Shown here: piece by piece, positions 46,591-55,125 of the stretch
Layout: each line of letters opens with the position of its first letter
Position numbering within the stretch: position 1 is the first letter of the stretch
Assembly (NCBI RefSeq): GCF_016722765.1
Contig: NZ_JAEQND010000008.1
Coordinates: 282,257-346,256, forward strand
DNA from: Ramlibacter alkalitolerans
GTDB lineage: Bacteria > Pseudomonadota > Gammaproteobacteria > Burkholderiales > Burkholderiaceae_C
Length of the DNA stretch: 64,000 nucleotides
Direction of reading: 5' to 3'
Program-made: the position numbers and the translations under genes
The notes under the pieces: model-generated
The model's database searches: none
Told to the model about the DNA's origin: nothing
Seen by the model: only the letters and a program-made list of their open reading frames with translations

Positions 46591-46824
46591 ATGATCCGTC
46601 GCATGAAGTGGTTCGTTCTCGCGGCCTTCCTGGCCATCATCGGCAGCCTCGGCTCCGCGCTGTACTTCATGATGCGCGACACCGGCCAGGACGGCCGGCC
46701 CAAGACCAGCAACATGGCGCGCGCGCTGGCGTTCCGCGTCGGCTTCTCGATCCTGCTGTTCGTGTGCATCCTGGTGGCGTGGAAGCTCGGGTACATCCAC
46801 CCGACGGGGATTCCGCTGAAGTAG
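46591..46824 (+). CDS. DUF2909 twin-transmembrane protein
   Basis: A 77-residue protein with two hydrophobic helices (about 6-27 and 48-66) linked by a polar loop. It lies on the opposite strand to the surrounding oxidase genes, between SURF1 and ctaE, where such a small gene is usually found in betaproteobacteria. A second ATG four codons on is also possible. Its role is unknown but probably linked to the oxidase. Confidence 0.7.
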   Translation: MIRRMKWFVLAAFLAIIGSLGSALYFMMRDTGQDGRPKTSNMARALAFRVGFSILLFVCILVAWKLGYIHPTGIPLK

Positions 46825-46848
46825 TTCCCGTGGCCGGAAAAAAGGACA

Positions 46849-46903
46849 AGGGCCGCTTGCGCGGCCCTTTCTGCTGGACCCCCGCCTGCGCGGGGGTGAC
46901 GGA
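46849..46903. terminator. Hairpin and family-A repeat between convergent genes
   Basis: AGGGCCGC-ttgc-GCGGCCCT followed by TTTCT is a probable terminator for the plus-strand DUF2909 gene and has an A-tract on its left side. A family-A palindrome (ACCCCCGCC-TGC-GCGGGGGT) follows just before the ctaE stop. Confidence 0.6.
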
Positions 46904-46908
46904 AAGGA

Positions 46909-47790
46909 TCAGAGCCAGTACACCAGCGTGTACAGGAACAGCCACACCACGTCCACGAAGTGCCAGTACCAGGCGGCGCCTTCGAAACCGAAGTGGCGGT
47001 CCGGCGTGAAGTGGCCGCGCATCAGCCGGATGGTGATGAACAGCAGCATCAGCATGCCGACGATCACGTGGAAGCCGTGGAAGCCGGTGAGCATGAAGAA
47101 GGTCGAACCGTAGGCGCCGGACGTGAGCTTGAGGTTCAGCTCGGTGTAGGCATGGAAGTACTCGTAGGCCTGCACGCAGACGAAGGTGAAGCCCAGCAGC
47201 ACCGTCAGCCACATCCACATCACCGTGGTGCCGCGCTTGTTCTCGCGCAGGGCGTGGTGCGCGATGGTCAGCGTCACGCCGGAGGACAGCAGCAGCGCCG
47301 TGTTGATCGTCGGCAGCCAGAACGGCGTCATCGTCTCGAAGGGCTCGATGGTGCCGGCCGGCGAGGCGGTGGCACCCGGCGCGACGCTGGGCCACACGGC
47401 CTTGAAGTCGGGCCACAGCAGCGCGTTGTCGACGCCGCCCAGCGCCGGCACCGAGTGCGAGCGCATCCACCACAGGGCGGTGAAGAAGGCGCCGAAGAAC
47501 ATCACTTCCGAGAAGATGAACCAGCTCATGCTCCAGCGGAAGGACAGGTCGATCTTGCGGCCGTAGTGGCCGGTCTCGCTTTCGCGGATCGCGTCGCCGA
47601 ACCAGCCGAACAGGACCCAGAACAGCCACAGCAATCCGAACAGGAGCGAGAAGCGGCCCCAGCCCGCGCCGTTGATCCAGTTGGCCGCGCCGAAGATCAC
47701 GAAGAACAGGCCGAACGCCGCCATCGCCGGGTGGCGCGACGGCTGCGGCACGAAGTAGTGGGGCCGGGTGCCCGGCGCTGCAGAGCTCAT
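46909..47790 (-). CDS. ctaE: Cytochrome c oxidase subunit III
   Basis: Subunit III of the heme-copper oxidase, 293 residues with seven hydrophobic helices. The typical ESETGHYGRKIDLSFR, FFSEVMFFGAFFTALW and C-terminal WYWHFVDVVWLFLY motifs are present. It follows the DUF2970 gene by 16 bases and ends the structural part of the oxidase cluster before the plus-strand DUF2909 gene interrupts it. Confidence 0.96.
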   Translation of the reverse strand: MSSAAPGTRPHYFVPQPSRHPAMAAFGLFFVIFGAANWINGAGWGRFSLLFGLLWLFWVLFGWFGDAIRESETGHYGRKIDLSFRWSMSWFIFSEVMFFGAFFTALWWMRSHSVPALGGVDNALLWPDFKAVWPSVAPGATASPAGTIEPFETMTPFWLPTINTALLLSSGVTLTIAHHALRENKRGTTVMWMWLTVLLGFTFVCVQAYEYFHAYTELNLKLTSGAYGSTFFMLTGFHGFHVIVGMLMLLFITIRLMRGHFTPDRHFGFEGAAWYWHFVDVVWLFLYTLVYWL

Positions 47791-47806
47791 TTCTTTTCCT
47801 CTAGTC

Positions 47807-47989
47807 TCAATTCTTGACGACCCAGTTGACCAGGACGATCAGTCCGATCACGAACAGGATCACCAGGGTGAGTGCCACCGCGATGATGTGGAACGGACTC
47901 AGCTTGGCCAGATCCTGCTCGTAGCCGCTTCTCTTGCGGATGCCGAGGAAGGCCCACAGCACCGCCTTGATCGTGTGCAGCGCGCTCAT
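47807..47989 (-). CDS. DUF2970 small membrane protein
   Basis: A 60-residue protein with an N-terminal amphipathic segment (TIKAVLWAFLGIRK) and one membrane helix. This matches the short DUF2970 family found between ctaG and ctaE in betaproteobacteria. It overlaps the ctaG stop by four bases (ATGA). Function unknown; an assembly role is inferred from position. Confidence 0.8.
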   Translation of the reverse strand: MSALHTIKAVLWAFLGIRKRSGYEQDLAKLSPFHIIAVALTLVILFVIGLIVLVNWVVKN

Positions 47990-48579
47990 CCCGCCCCGCC
48001 CGCCTTCGCCGGCACCGCGGCCTGCGGCGCCGGCGGCGTCTTGCCGCCCACCTCGAAGAAGGTATAGGACAGGGTGATGGTCGTCACGTCCTTCGGCAGC
48101 TTCGGATCGATCACGAAGGCCACCGGCCACTGTTTCTTCTCGCCCGGCTCCAGCGTGTACTGCTGGAAGCAGAAGCACTCCACCTTGTTGAAGTGCGGAC
48201 CGGCGTTGCGCGGCGCATAGCTGGGGATGGCCTGGGCGGCCATCTTCCGGTCCTGCACGTTCTGGAATTCGTACATCACGGTCGCGAGTTCGCCCGGATG
48301 CACCCGCACCGACGCTTGCGCCGGCTTGAAGTGCCAGGGCCCGCGCGCGTTGGCGTCGAACTCCACGGTGATCGTGCGGCTCAAGTCCACCTGCGAGTTC
48401 GGCTTCGCCGTGGACGTGCCGGGCACCTGCCGTTCGCCCAGCGCCAGGATGTTGATGCCGAGCGCCTCGCACACGTGCTTGTAGATCGGGATCAGCGCGT
48501 AGCCGAAGGCGAACATGCCGGCCGCCACGACGACCAGCTTGCGCACCATCCTGCGGTTCTCGCGATCCACCAGCGCCAT
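47986..48579 (-). CDS. ctaG: Cytochrome c oxidase assembly protein CtaG (Cox11 type)
   Basis: CtaG delivers copper to Cu(B) of subunit I. It has an N-terminal membrane anchor, a beta-sandwich domain, and the copper motif CFCFQ in FNKVECFCFQQYTLEPGE. The length is 197 residues. It lies three bases after the small protein at 48583-48705 and overlaps the DUF2970 gene, so all are in one operon. Confidence 0.94.
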   Translation of the reverse strand: MALVDRENRRMVRKLVVVAAGMFAFGYALIPIYKHVCEALGINILALGERQVPGTSTAKPNSQVDLSRTITVEFDANARGPWHFKPAQASVRVHPGELATVMYEFQNVQDRKMAAQAIPSYAPRNAGPHFNKVECFCFQQYTLEPGEKKQWPVAFVIDPKLPKDVTTITLSYTFFEVGGKTPPAPQAAVPAKAGGAG

Positions 48580-48582
48580 GCC

Positions 48583-48705
48583 TTACCTTCCCAGGAGGAC
48601 CATCTTGGTCACGAAGCCGAGAAGGAACACCAGCGCGATCGACGCCAGGATCAGCGCCAGCCGCAGGTTGGCCTTCTTGCGATCGTCGTCGTTCGCCATC
48701 GTCAT
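48583..48705 (-). CDS. Cytochrome oxidase small assembly protein
   Basis: A 40-residue protein with a charged N-terminus (ANDDDRKKANLR) and one membrane helix. Such a mini-gene between ctaD and ctaG is usual in Burkholderiales oxidase clusters and is easily missed. A second ATG two codons later could be the start. Its size and location are the main support. Confidence 0.7.
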   Translation of the reverse strand: MTMANDDDRKKANLRLALILASIALVFLLGFVTKMVLLGR

Positions 48706-48716
48706 CGCCTGCGCCT

Positions 48717-50393
48717 TCAGTGCACGCCGGCCGGGTTCTCCGGCTGCACGCGCGCATCGAGCACGCGGGTGGCCGTCGCGTCCAGGCGCGGGGGCGTCTC
48801 GAAGGTGTGGAAGGGCGCCGGCGACGGCACTTCCCATTCCAGGCCCTCGGCGCCCTTGCCGTCGGCATCGTTCCACGGACGCTGCGCGGCGGGCGTGCCC
48901 TGGCCGCGCATCATGGGCAGCGCGACGAAGAAGAAGAAGTACACCTGGGCGAAGCCGAAGAAGAAGGCGCCGATGGACGCCACCGCATTGAAGTCGGCGA
49001 ACTGCATCGGGTAGTCGGCGTAGCGGCGCGGCATGCCGGCCAGCCCCAGGAAGTGCATCGGGAAGAAGGTGACGTTGAAGGAGATCAGCGACCACCAGAA
49101 GTGGATCTTGCCGCGCGACTCGTTGTACATCACGCCCGTCCACTTGGGCGCCCAGTAGTAGAAGCCGGAGAAGATCGCGTACAGCGAGCCGGCCACCAGC
49201 ACGTAGTGGAAGTGCGCCACCACGTAGTAGGTGTCCTGCAGCAGCAGGTCGATCGGCGCCATGGCCAGGATCAGGCCGGTGAAGCCGCCGATGGTGAACA
49301 CGAAGATGAAGCCCACGGCGAACAGCATCGGCGTCTCGAACGTCATCGAGCCCTGCCACATCGTCGCGATCCAGTTGAAGATCTTCACCGCCGTCGGCAC
49401 CGCGATCAGCATCGTGGCGTACATGAAGAACAGCTGACCCGTCACCGGCATGCCGGTGGTGAACATGTGGTGCGCCCACACGATGAAGGACAGGATCGCG
49501 ATCGAGCTGGTGGCGTACACCATGGAGGCGTAGCCGAACAGGCGCTTGCGCGAGAAGGCGGGCACGACCTGGCTGATGATGCCGAAGGCCGGCAGGATCA
49601 TGATGTAGACCTCGGGGTGGCCGAAGAACCAGAAGATGTGCTGGTACATCACCGGGTCGCCGCCGCCGGCGGGGTTGAAGAACGTGGTGCCGAAGTGGCG
49701 GTCCGTCAGCGTCATCGTGATGGCGCCGGCCAGCACCGGCATCACGGCGATCAGCAGGTAGGCCGTGATCAGCCAGGTCCAGCAGAACATCGGCATCTTC
49801 ATCAGCGACATGCCGGGGGCGCGCATGTTGAGGATGGTCACGATGATGTTGATCGAGCCCATGATCGAGCTCGCGCCCATGATGTGCAGCGCGAAGATCG
49901 CGTAGTCCATCGAGGGGCCCATCTGCAGCGTCAGCGGCGCGTAGATCGTCCAGCCGGCCGCGGGGGCGCCGCCGGGCATGAAGAACGAGATCACCAGCAT
50001 CAGCGCGGCCGGGATGAGCAGCCAGAAGCTGAAGTTGTTCATCCGCGCGAAGGCCATGTCGGGCGCGCCGATCTGCAGCGGGACCATCCAGTTCGCGAAG
50101 CCCACGAAGGCCGGCATGATCGCGCCGAACACCATGATGATCCCGTGCATCGTGGTGAACTGGTTGAACAGCTCGGGGTTGAACAGCTGCAGCCCGGGCT
50201 GGTACAGCTCGGCGCGGATGAACATCGCCAGCAGCCCACCCAGCATCAGCATGGTGAACGAGAACAGCAGGTACAGCGTCCCGATGTCCTTGTGGTTGGT
50301 CGCGAACACCCAGCGCTGCCAGCCGGCGGGCGCGTGTTCGTGATGATCGTCGTGGTGGCCGGCGTGGCCGTGCGGGTCGAGAACAGCGCTCAT
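48717..50393 (-). CDS. ctaD: Cytochrome c oxidase subunit I
   Basis: The catalytic subunit that reduces oxygen and pumps protons, 558 residues with twelve hydrophobic helices. Key ligands are visible: the heme a His in FTTMHG, the Cu(B) region HPEVYIMILPAFG, the tandem WAHHMFTTG, and the heme pair HFHYVL. A His-rich N-terminus (HGHAGHHDDHHEH) is unusual but seen in relatives. It starts 29 bases after ctaC. Confidence 0.97.
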   Translation of the reverse strand: MSAVLDPHGHAGHHDDHHEHAPAGWQRWVFATNHKDIGTLYLLFSFTMLMLGGLLAMFIRAELYQPGLQLFNPELFNQFTTMHGIIMVFGAIMPAFVGFANWMVPLQIGAPDMAFARMNNFSFWLLIPAALMLVISFFMPGGAPAAGWTIYAPLTLQMGPSMDYAIFALHIMGASSIMGSINIIVTILNMRAPGMSLMKMPMFCWTWLITAYLLIAVMPVLAGAITMTLTDRHFGTTFFNPAGGGDPVMYQHIFWFFGHPEVYIMILPAFGIISQVVPAFSRKRLFGYASMVYATSSIAILSFIVWAHHMFTTGMPVTGQLFFMYATMLIAVPTAVKIFNWIATMWQGSMTFETPMLFAVGFIFVFTIGGFTGLILAMAPIDLLLQDTYYVVAHFHYVLVAGSLYAIFSGFYYWAPKWTGVMYNESRGKIHFWWSLISFNVTFFPMHFLGLAGMPRRYADYPMQFADFNAVASIGAFFFGFAQVYFFFFVALPMMRGQGTPAAQRPWNDADGKGAEGLEWEVPSPAPFHTFETPPRLDATATRVLDARVQPENPAGVH

Positions 50394-50422
50394 CTGATTT
50401 CCTTGGGTTCCTCTGCCGCGGT

Positions 50423-51586
50423 TTACTTGCCGCGCTGCGCCAGCACTTCGGCGGGCTGCACGATCTGGCCGGTCTTGTTGCTCCAGTGGTTCTTGGTGAA
50501 GCTGATCACGGCCGCGAGGTCCGTGTCGCTCAGCTGCTTCCACGGCGGCATCGCGTTGCGGCCATTGAGCACCACCTGGATCTGCTTGGTCTTGTCGGCG
50601 TCGTTCACGATCGGCGAGCCGTCCAGCGGCAGGATCGGGCCGGCGCCCTTGCCATTGGGCTGGTGGCAGGCGGAGCAGTTGGCGTTGTAGACCTTCTCGC
50701 CGCGGGCGGTGATGTCGGCCAGCGTCCAGACCTTGGCCGGGTCATCGGCCTTGGCGGCCATCACCTTCTTCTGGTCGTCGGCCCACTTGGCGAAGTCTTC
50801 CTGCGACAGCACCTTCACGTGGATCGGCATGTAGGCGTGCTCCTTGCCGCACAGCTCGTAGCATTGGCCGTAGAAATCGCCCACCTTCTCGCTGCGGAAC
50901 CAGGTGTCGCGCACGAAGCCGGGGATGGCATCCTGCTTGACGCCGAAGGCCGGCACGCCCCAGGCGTGGATCACGTCGTTGGCGGTGGTGATGACCCGGA
51001 TCTTCTTGTTGACCGGCACGACCATCGGGTTGTCGACCTTCAGCAGGTAGTCGTTCGGCACGTCGCTGCCCTGGGCGCCGGCGTTGGAGATCTCGCGGTG
51101 CACCGGGTCGATGGTGGACAGGAAGCTCACGCCCTGGGCTTCACCGGTGAGGTAGTCGTAGCCCCACTTCCACTGGTAGCCGGTGGCCTTGATCGTCACG
51201 TCGGCGTTGGAGGTGTCCTTGGAGGCGACCAGCACCTTGGTGGCCGGCAGCGCCATCAGGATCACGATGACGAAGGGAACGGCCGTCCAGAGCAGTTCGA
51301 CCATCACCGATTCGTGGAAGTTGGCCGGCTTGTGGCCCACCGACTTGCGGTGCTTCCAGATGGAATAGAACATCACGCCGAACACCAGCACGAAGATCAC
51401 GGTGCACGTGATCAGCATGAACCAGTGCAGCCATGACTGTTCGACGGCGATGCGCGTCGCGGCGGCATGCAGGTTCAGCTGGCGGACCGCGGGGCCGCCA
51501 GGCAGGTCCTGCACGGCGGCGGAGGCCGTGCCGGCCAGCGCGCCACCCAGCGTCAGCAGCGCCCCGATCTTCGAATTTCTCTTCAT
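50423..51586 (-). CDS. ctaC: Cytochrome c oxidase subunit II fused to cytochrome c
   Basis: Subunit II, 387 residues. It has a signal peptide, two membrane helices, a cupredoxin domain with the Cu(A) motif CYELCGKEHAYM (about 245-256), and a C-terminal class I cytochrome c domain with CSACH (about 310). The fused heme domain makes this a caa3-type oxidase. The first ATG at 51586 is chosen over the TTG at 51601. It is the first gene of the operon. Confidence 0.96.
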   Translation of the reverse strand: MKRNSKIGALLTLGGALAGTASAAVQDLPGGPAVRQLNLHAAATRIAVEQSWLHWFMLITCTVIFVLVFGVMFYSIWKHRKSVGHKPANFHESVMVELLWTAVPFVIVILMALPATKVLVASKDTSNADVTIKATGYQWKWGYDYLTGEAQGVSFLSTIDPVHREISNAGAQGSDVPNDYLLKVDNPMVVPVNKKIRVITTANDVIHAWGVPAFGVKQDAIPGFVRDTWFRSEKVGDFYGQCYELCGKEHAYMPIHVKVLSQEDFAKWADDQKKVMAAKADDPAKVWTLADITARGEKVYNANCSACHQPNGKGAGPILPLDGSPIVNDADKTKQIQVVLNGRNAMPPWKQLSDTDLAAVISFTKNHWSNKTGQIVQPAEVLAQRGK

Positions 51587-51630
51587 CGTTTTCAGCCTCA
51601 AGCCTCAGTTAACCCGTTCTTCTGACCTGC

Positions 51631-52119
51631 TCACGCTTCCCGCAAGGCCTGCCGCAGCTCCCGCGCCAGGGCCGGCCGCAGTTCCGGCCGCACGAAGCGC
51701 CCGATGTTCACCCGCTGCCCCTGGCCCGACACCTCGATCAGCGAGCGGTCGTCCGCTGCCGGCTCGACGCGCACCCAGTCGCGGTTGAACTCGGCGCGCT
51801 CCAGGCGACCCGCGCTCTCCAGTTCCACCACCAGCCTGCGGCCCTGCAGCAGGATGTGCTCGCGGTCCGCCGCGTGGCGCGCGTAGGCCATGAACGCGAC
51901 GCCCACCGCCGCCAGCTCGACCCACGTGAAAGGCAGGACCAGCACCGCACCCTGGAACCAGAAGAAAGCCGCGATCCCGAACGACAAGACGCACAGCGAC
52001 AGGTACAGCCAACCCAGCTGGGCGGGCGTGACCGAGCAGTTGCGGCCCAGGAACCAGTGGATGGCCTGCCCCTGGACGATGGCGAAACGGAATACGAGGT
52101 TCGACACGGCGCGGCGCAC
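51631..52119 (-). CDS. DUF2244 family membrane protein
   Basis: A membrane protein of about 160 residues with the family start GQAIHWFLGRNCSVTPAQLGW, two hydrophobic helices and a C-terminal soluble part with LERAEFNRDWVRVE. DUF2244 genes are regularly found next to subunit II of the oxidase. The longest frame begins with a TTG at 52191. I prefer the GTG at 52119, with another GTG at 52107, because the residues before them look non-coding and a TACAAT box lies just upstream. The exact start is uncertain. Confidence 0.7.
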   Translation of the reverse strand: MRRAVSNLVFRFAIVQGQAIHWFLGRNCSVTPAQLGWLYLSLCVLSFGIAAFFWFQGAVLVLPFTWVELAAVGVAFMAYARHAADREHILLQGRRLVVELESAGRLERAEFNRDWVRVEPAADDRSLIEVSGQGQRVNIGRFVRPELRPALARELRQALREA

Positions 52120-52233
52120 CAGAATCAGCCGCGCATTGTAGCCGCCCCGGATGTGCCACTTTTCGGTGCGGGGTGCATTGACATGCCGCAAGCAGCGTCG
52201 ATTTGCTGCCCGCGAGGGCGGCGAGCGACGATC

Positions 52234-53130
52234 TCACGCGCGCCCGCGGCCGCCGCGCAACATCGTCCGCATGTCCGACAGCGGCACCGCGCTTTCCTCG
52301 CCCATGCGGGCGCGTGGCAGCGGCTTGATCGCGTGGCCGTAGATGATCTCGAAGGTGAGCGTGAGCTTGCCGTCGGCGCCCCGCAGGTGTTGCGCCAGTT
52401 CCTGCTGCAGCCGGGCCTGCCAGGCGCGCCCGCGCAGGGCCGGGAAGCGCGCCGGATGCAGGTTGGCGCCGAGTTCGCGCAATTCGGCCAGCAGCCGCTC
52501 GGGCGTGTCGAAGGCCAGCGTGATGCGTTCCATGTCCATCACCGGCTCGGCAAAGCCGCCGTGCACCAGCATGTCGCCCCAGTCGTGCATGTCGGTGAAC
52601 TCGTGGCCGGGCGGCGGCCAGCCGAGCGCCGCATAGAGCGAGCGCAGTTCCCGGAGCGTGTCCGGACCGAGGCAGGAGAACATCAGGAAGCCGTCGACGG
52701 CGAGCGCCTCGTGCCACTGGCGCAGCATGGTTTGCGGATCGGCCGCGGTGTGCAGGCCCATGTTGGACCACAGCATCTGCGCGCCGCCGGCGGGCACGGC
52801 GCCGATCTCGACGGCGCCACCGCCGGCGATGCGCTTCCACCACGGCTTGCCCAGGCGCTCGCGCGCGACCGCGGCGCGTTCGGCCACCGTCTCGACCACG
52901 TGGGCCCGCGCCTGCGGATAGCGTTGCGCAACCAGCGCATGGGCCTCGAGGCCGCCGCGCACCGGCTCCCAGTCGGTCCAGGCCTGCGGTGCGCGCTTGA
53001 TCCATTCCAGGCGCTCCTGCATCCGGCGGCCCACCTCCTCGTGCAGCCAGGGGCTGGCGGCGGGGGCCGCGCGTTCCCAGCGCGCGGCGGCGACGGGGTC
53101 GATGGTGGGGGGTCGTTCGGAGGATGCCAT
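52234..53130 (-). CDS. BioC-like methyltransferase
   Basis: A 298-residue protein that resembles BioC-type SAM-dependent methyltransferases. The central region AQMLWSNMGLHTAADPQTMLRQ and GFLMFSCLGPDTLRELR are characteristic. The usual glycine-rich AdoMet motif near the N-terminus is poorly conserved (VETVAERAAVARER), so activity is uncertain. BioC makes the pimeloyl methyl ester for biotin, but no other bio genes are near. The start is divergent from comF, with only 29 bases between. Confidence 0.7.
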   Translation of the reverse strand: MASSERPPTIDPVAAARWERAAPAASPWLHEEVGRRMQERLEWIKRAPQAWTDWEPVRGGLEAHALVAQRYPQARAHVVETVAERAAVARERLGKPWWKRIAGGGAVEIGAVPAGGAQMLWSNMGLHTAADPQTMLRQWHEALAVDGFLMFSCLGPDTLRELRSLYAALGWPPPGHEFTDMHDWGDMLVHGGFAEPVMDMERITLAFDTPERLLAELRELGANLHPARFPALRGRAWQARLQQELAQHLRGADGKLTLTFEIIYGHAIKPLPRARMGEESAVPLSDMRTMLRGGRGRA

Positions 53131-53159
53131 GGTGGGGGGCGCCCAGTATATTGACCCGC

Positions 53160-53861
53160 ATGGTGCGATTCGCCCGGCTGTTGCAGCGCCTTGCCGAGCC
53201 GCCGGGCCGCTGCGCCGTCTGCGGCGCCTGGCCGGCGCAGCCCTTGTGCGATGGCTGCCGGGCACGCTTCGCAGGCCCGCGGCATCGCTGCGAGCGCTGC
53301 GCCCTGCCGCTGCCGGCCGGCGTGCGCACCTGCGGCGCCTGCGTGCGCGAGCCGCCGCCGCTGGACGCCTGCTTTGCCGCGGTCGATTACGCGTTTCCGT
53401 GGTCGGGGCTGGTGGGCCGCTTCAAGTTCCAGGGCGAGCCCGGCTGGGCCGCGACGCTGGCGCGGTACATGGGCGGGATTGCGGGCGTCGACCAGGAACT
53501 CGCGTGCGCTGATGCGGTCCTGCCGATGCCGCTCGCGCCGGCGCGGCTGGCGGAGCGCGGCTTCAACCAGGCTTGGCTGCTGGCGCGGCAGCTGGCCGGC
53601 CCGAAATCGGACGCCCACCTGCTGCTGCGGCTGCGGGAGACCGGCTCGCAGGCGGCGCTGGACCGCGCGGCGCGCCAGCGCAACGTGGAGGGAGCCTTCG
53701 GTGTCGAGCCCCTGCGGGCGAACGAGCTGAGGGGCCGGCGGCTGGTGCTGGTGGACGATGTGATGACGAGCGGGGCGTCCCTGCACGCGGCGGCGCGGGC
53801 CTTGCGGCAGGCGGGGGCGGCGCGGGTGTCCGCGGTCGTGCTTGCGCGCACGAGCTTGTAG
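53160..53861 (+). CDS. comF: ComF family phosphoribosyltransferase-like protein
   Basis: A 233-residue protein with a zinc-ribbon-like N-terminus (four Cys pairs between CAVCG and CGACV, about 18-58) and a phosphoribosyltransferase domain with the PRPP loop LVLVDDVMTSGAS (about 197-209). ComF proteins aid natural DNA uptake in some bacteria, but the family is found in many species that are not known to be competent. The ATG at 53160 is preferred to the upstream ATG at 53124, which lies in the divergent gene. Confidence 0.88.
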   Translation: MVRFARLLQRLAEPPGRCAVCGAWPAQPLCDGCRARFAGPRHRCERCALPLPAGVRTCGACVREPPPLDACFAAVDYAFPWSGLVGRFKFQGEPGWAATLARYMGGIAGVDQELACADAVLPMPLAPARLAERGFNQAWLLARQLAGPKSDAHLLLRLRETGSQAALDRAARQRNVEGAFGVEPLRANELRGRRLVLVDDVMTSGASLHAAARALRQAGAARVSAVVLARTSL

Positions 53862-53954
53862 GCTGGCGGTGACCGCGCGCAACGCGCGCCGGGAACCCCA
53901 GCGCTTCGCGCATCGCTGGGGTTCCGGCGCATGCGCGCGTCACCACCAGCCTAC
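53858..53954. repeat. Family-C inverted repeat, opposite topology
   Basis: Outer arms GTAGGCTGG...CCAGCCTAC and inner arms GGGAACCCCAGCG...CGCTGGGGTTCC form a hairpin of about 97 bases after comF. The element at 38562 has the same parts with inner and outer exchanged. Confidence 0.8.
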
Positions 53955-53984
53955 GGGTTGGCGATGCCCGGCGAGAATCCGACG

Positions 53985-54455
53985 ATGTTCCACATCGTGC
54001 TCGTCACGCCCGAAATCCCGCCCAACACCGGCAACGTCATCCGCCTGGCTGCCAACACCGGCTGCACCTTGCACCTGGTCGAGCCGCTGGGCTTTTCGAT
54101 GGAAGACCGCTACATGCGCCGCGCCGGGCTCGACTACCACGAGTACGCCGAGGTGCGAAAACACGCCAGCTGGGCGGCTCTGCTTCAAACCGAGCAGCCG
54201 GCGCCCGGGCGCCTCTTCGCGCTCACCACGCGCGCCAGCCGGCCGGTGCACGAGGTGGCCTTCTCGCCCGGCGACTGGCTCGTCTTCGGCTCGGAGACGC
54301 GCGGCCTGCCCGCGGCGCTGCTGGAGAGCCTGCCCGCCGCCCAGCGCCTGCGCCTGCCCATGCGCGCCGGCCAGCGCAGCCTCAACCTTTCGAACGCCGT
54401 GGCGGTCACGGTCTTCGAAGCCTGGCGCCAGCAGGGCTTCGCTGGGGCCGCCTGA
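53985..54455 (+). CDS. trmL: tRNA (cytidine(34)-2'-O)-methyltransferase TrmL
   Basis: TrmL methylates the wobble base of tRNA-Leu isoacceptors. It is a SPOUT enzyme of 156 residues with the family start MFHIVLVTPEIPPNTGNVIR, the knot motifs VFGSETRGLP and LPMRAGQRSLNLSNAVAV. The ATG at 53985 matches the usual N-terminus, although an ATG at 53964 is in frame. It follows the family-C repeat after comF. Confidence 0.93.
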   Translation: MFHIVLVTPEIPPNTGNVIRLAANTGCTLHLVEPLGFSMEDRYMRRAGLDYHEYAEVRKHASWAALLQTEQPAPGRLFALTTRASRPVHEVAFSPGDWLVFGSETRGLPAALLESLPAAQRLRLPMRAGQRSLNLSNAVAVTVFEAWRQQGFAGAA

Positions 54456-54587
54456 GCCTTGTGCCTTGCGCGACACACGAAATACTTGCTTTCAAGCGGC
54501 TGTGTTTGAAAGGCGACGTACGGTCCCGCATCTGCTCCCTAACCGGCCCGATCAGGGCAGGCCAGGCAACCCAGACTCCTTTCTTCT

Positions 54588-54615
54588 TTGCCCGCTTCGT
54601 GCGGGCATTTTTTTT
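54588..54615 (+). terminator. Rho-independent terminator after trmL
   Basis: TGCCCGC-ttcgt-GCGGGCA followed by eight T residues. The roughly 130 bases between the trmL stop and this hairpin have no gene and could form a structured 3' UTR. Confidence 0.88.
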
Positions 54616-54648
54616 GGGCGCCGTAAGGAGCGGTTACCCTTTACGCGC

Positions 54649-55104
54649 TCAGGCGTAGCGCCGCGTCACCGATTCGGAGACACACACGGGCTTGTCGGCG
54701 CCCTCGCGCTCGACCGTGATCTCCCAGACGATCTGCATCCCGTTGTCCGGCAAGGGCTGGCACTCCAGCAGCTTGATCCGCGCGCGCAGGCGGCTGCCGG
54801 CCGGCACCGGCGCGGGAAAGCGCACCCGGTTGAGCCCGTAGTTGACGCTCATCCGGAGATGGCGGATCTCCAGGGCCGACTCCACCATCCTGGGGATCAG
54901 CGACAGCGTGAGGAAACCATGCGCGATCGTGCCGCCGAACGGGCCCGCCTTGGCGCGCTCCGGGTCGACGTGGATCCACTGGTGGTCGCCGGTCGCGTCG
55001 GCAAAGAGATCGATCTGCTGCTGCGTGACGGTGATCCAGTCGCTCACCGCGAGCTCCTGGCCCGTCAGCGGCGGCAATTCGGCGAGGGAGTCGAAGATCT
55101 TCAT
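54649..55104 (-). CDS. MaoC family enoyl-CoA hydratase/dehydratase-like protein
   Basis: A 151-residue hot-dog-fold protein with the hydratase-2 motif DATGDHQWIHVDPERAKAGPFGGTIAHG (catalytic Asp and His at about 36-45). It should hydrate or dehydrate an acyl-CoA in fatty-acid or polyester metabolism. It precedes nothing on its strand within reach and lies 21 bases after the ParA-like gene, so they may be co-transcribed. Confidence 0.88.
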   Translation of the reverse strand: MKIFDSLAELPPLTGQELAVSDWITVTQQQIDLFADATGDHQWIHVDPERAKAGPFGGTIAHGFLTLSLIPRMVESALEIRHLRMSVNYGLNRVRFPAPVPAGSRLRARIKLLECQPLPDNGMQIVWEITVEREGADKPVCVSESVTRRYA

Positions 55105-55125
55105 GCGGCGATTACAGCACCGGAC

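Noticed and set aside
48720..50690. 656-codon plus-strand frame opposite ctaD
   Set aside because: It is a shadow rich in His, Arg and Glu, while the minus strand encodes subunit I with all heme and copper ligands.
53160..53861. comF as evidence of natural competence
   Set aside because: ComF-like proteins are widespread and no other competence genes are in the window, so the trait cannot be claimed.
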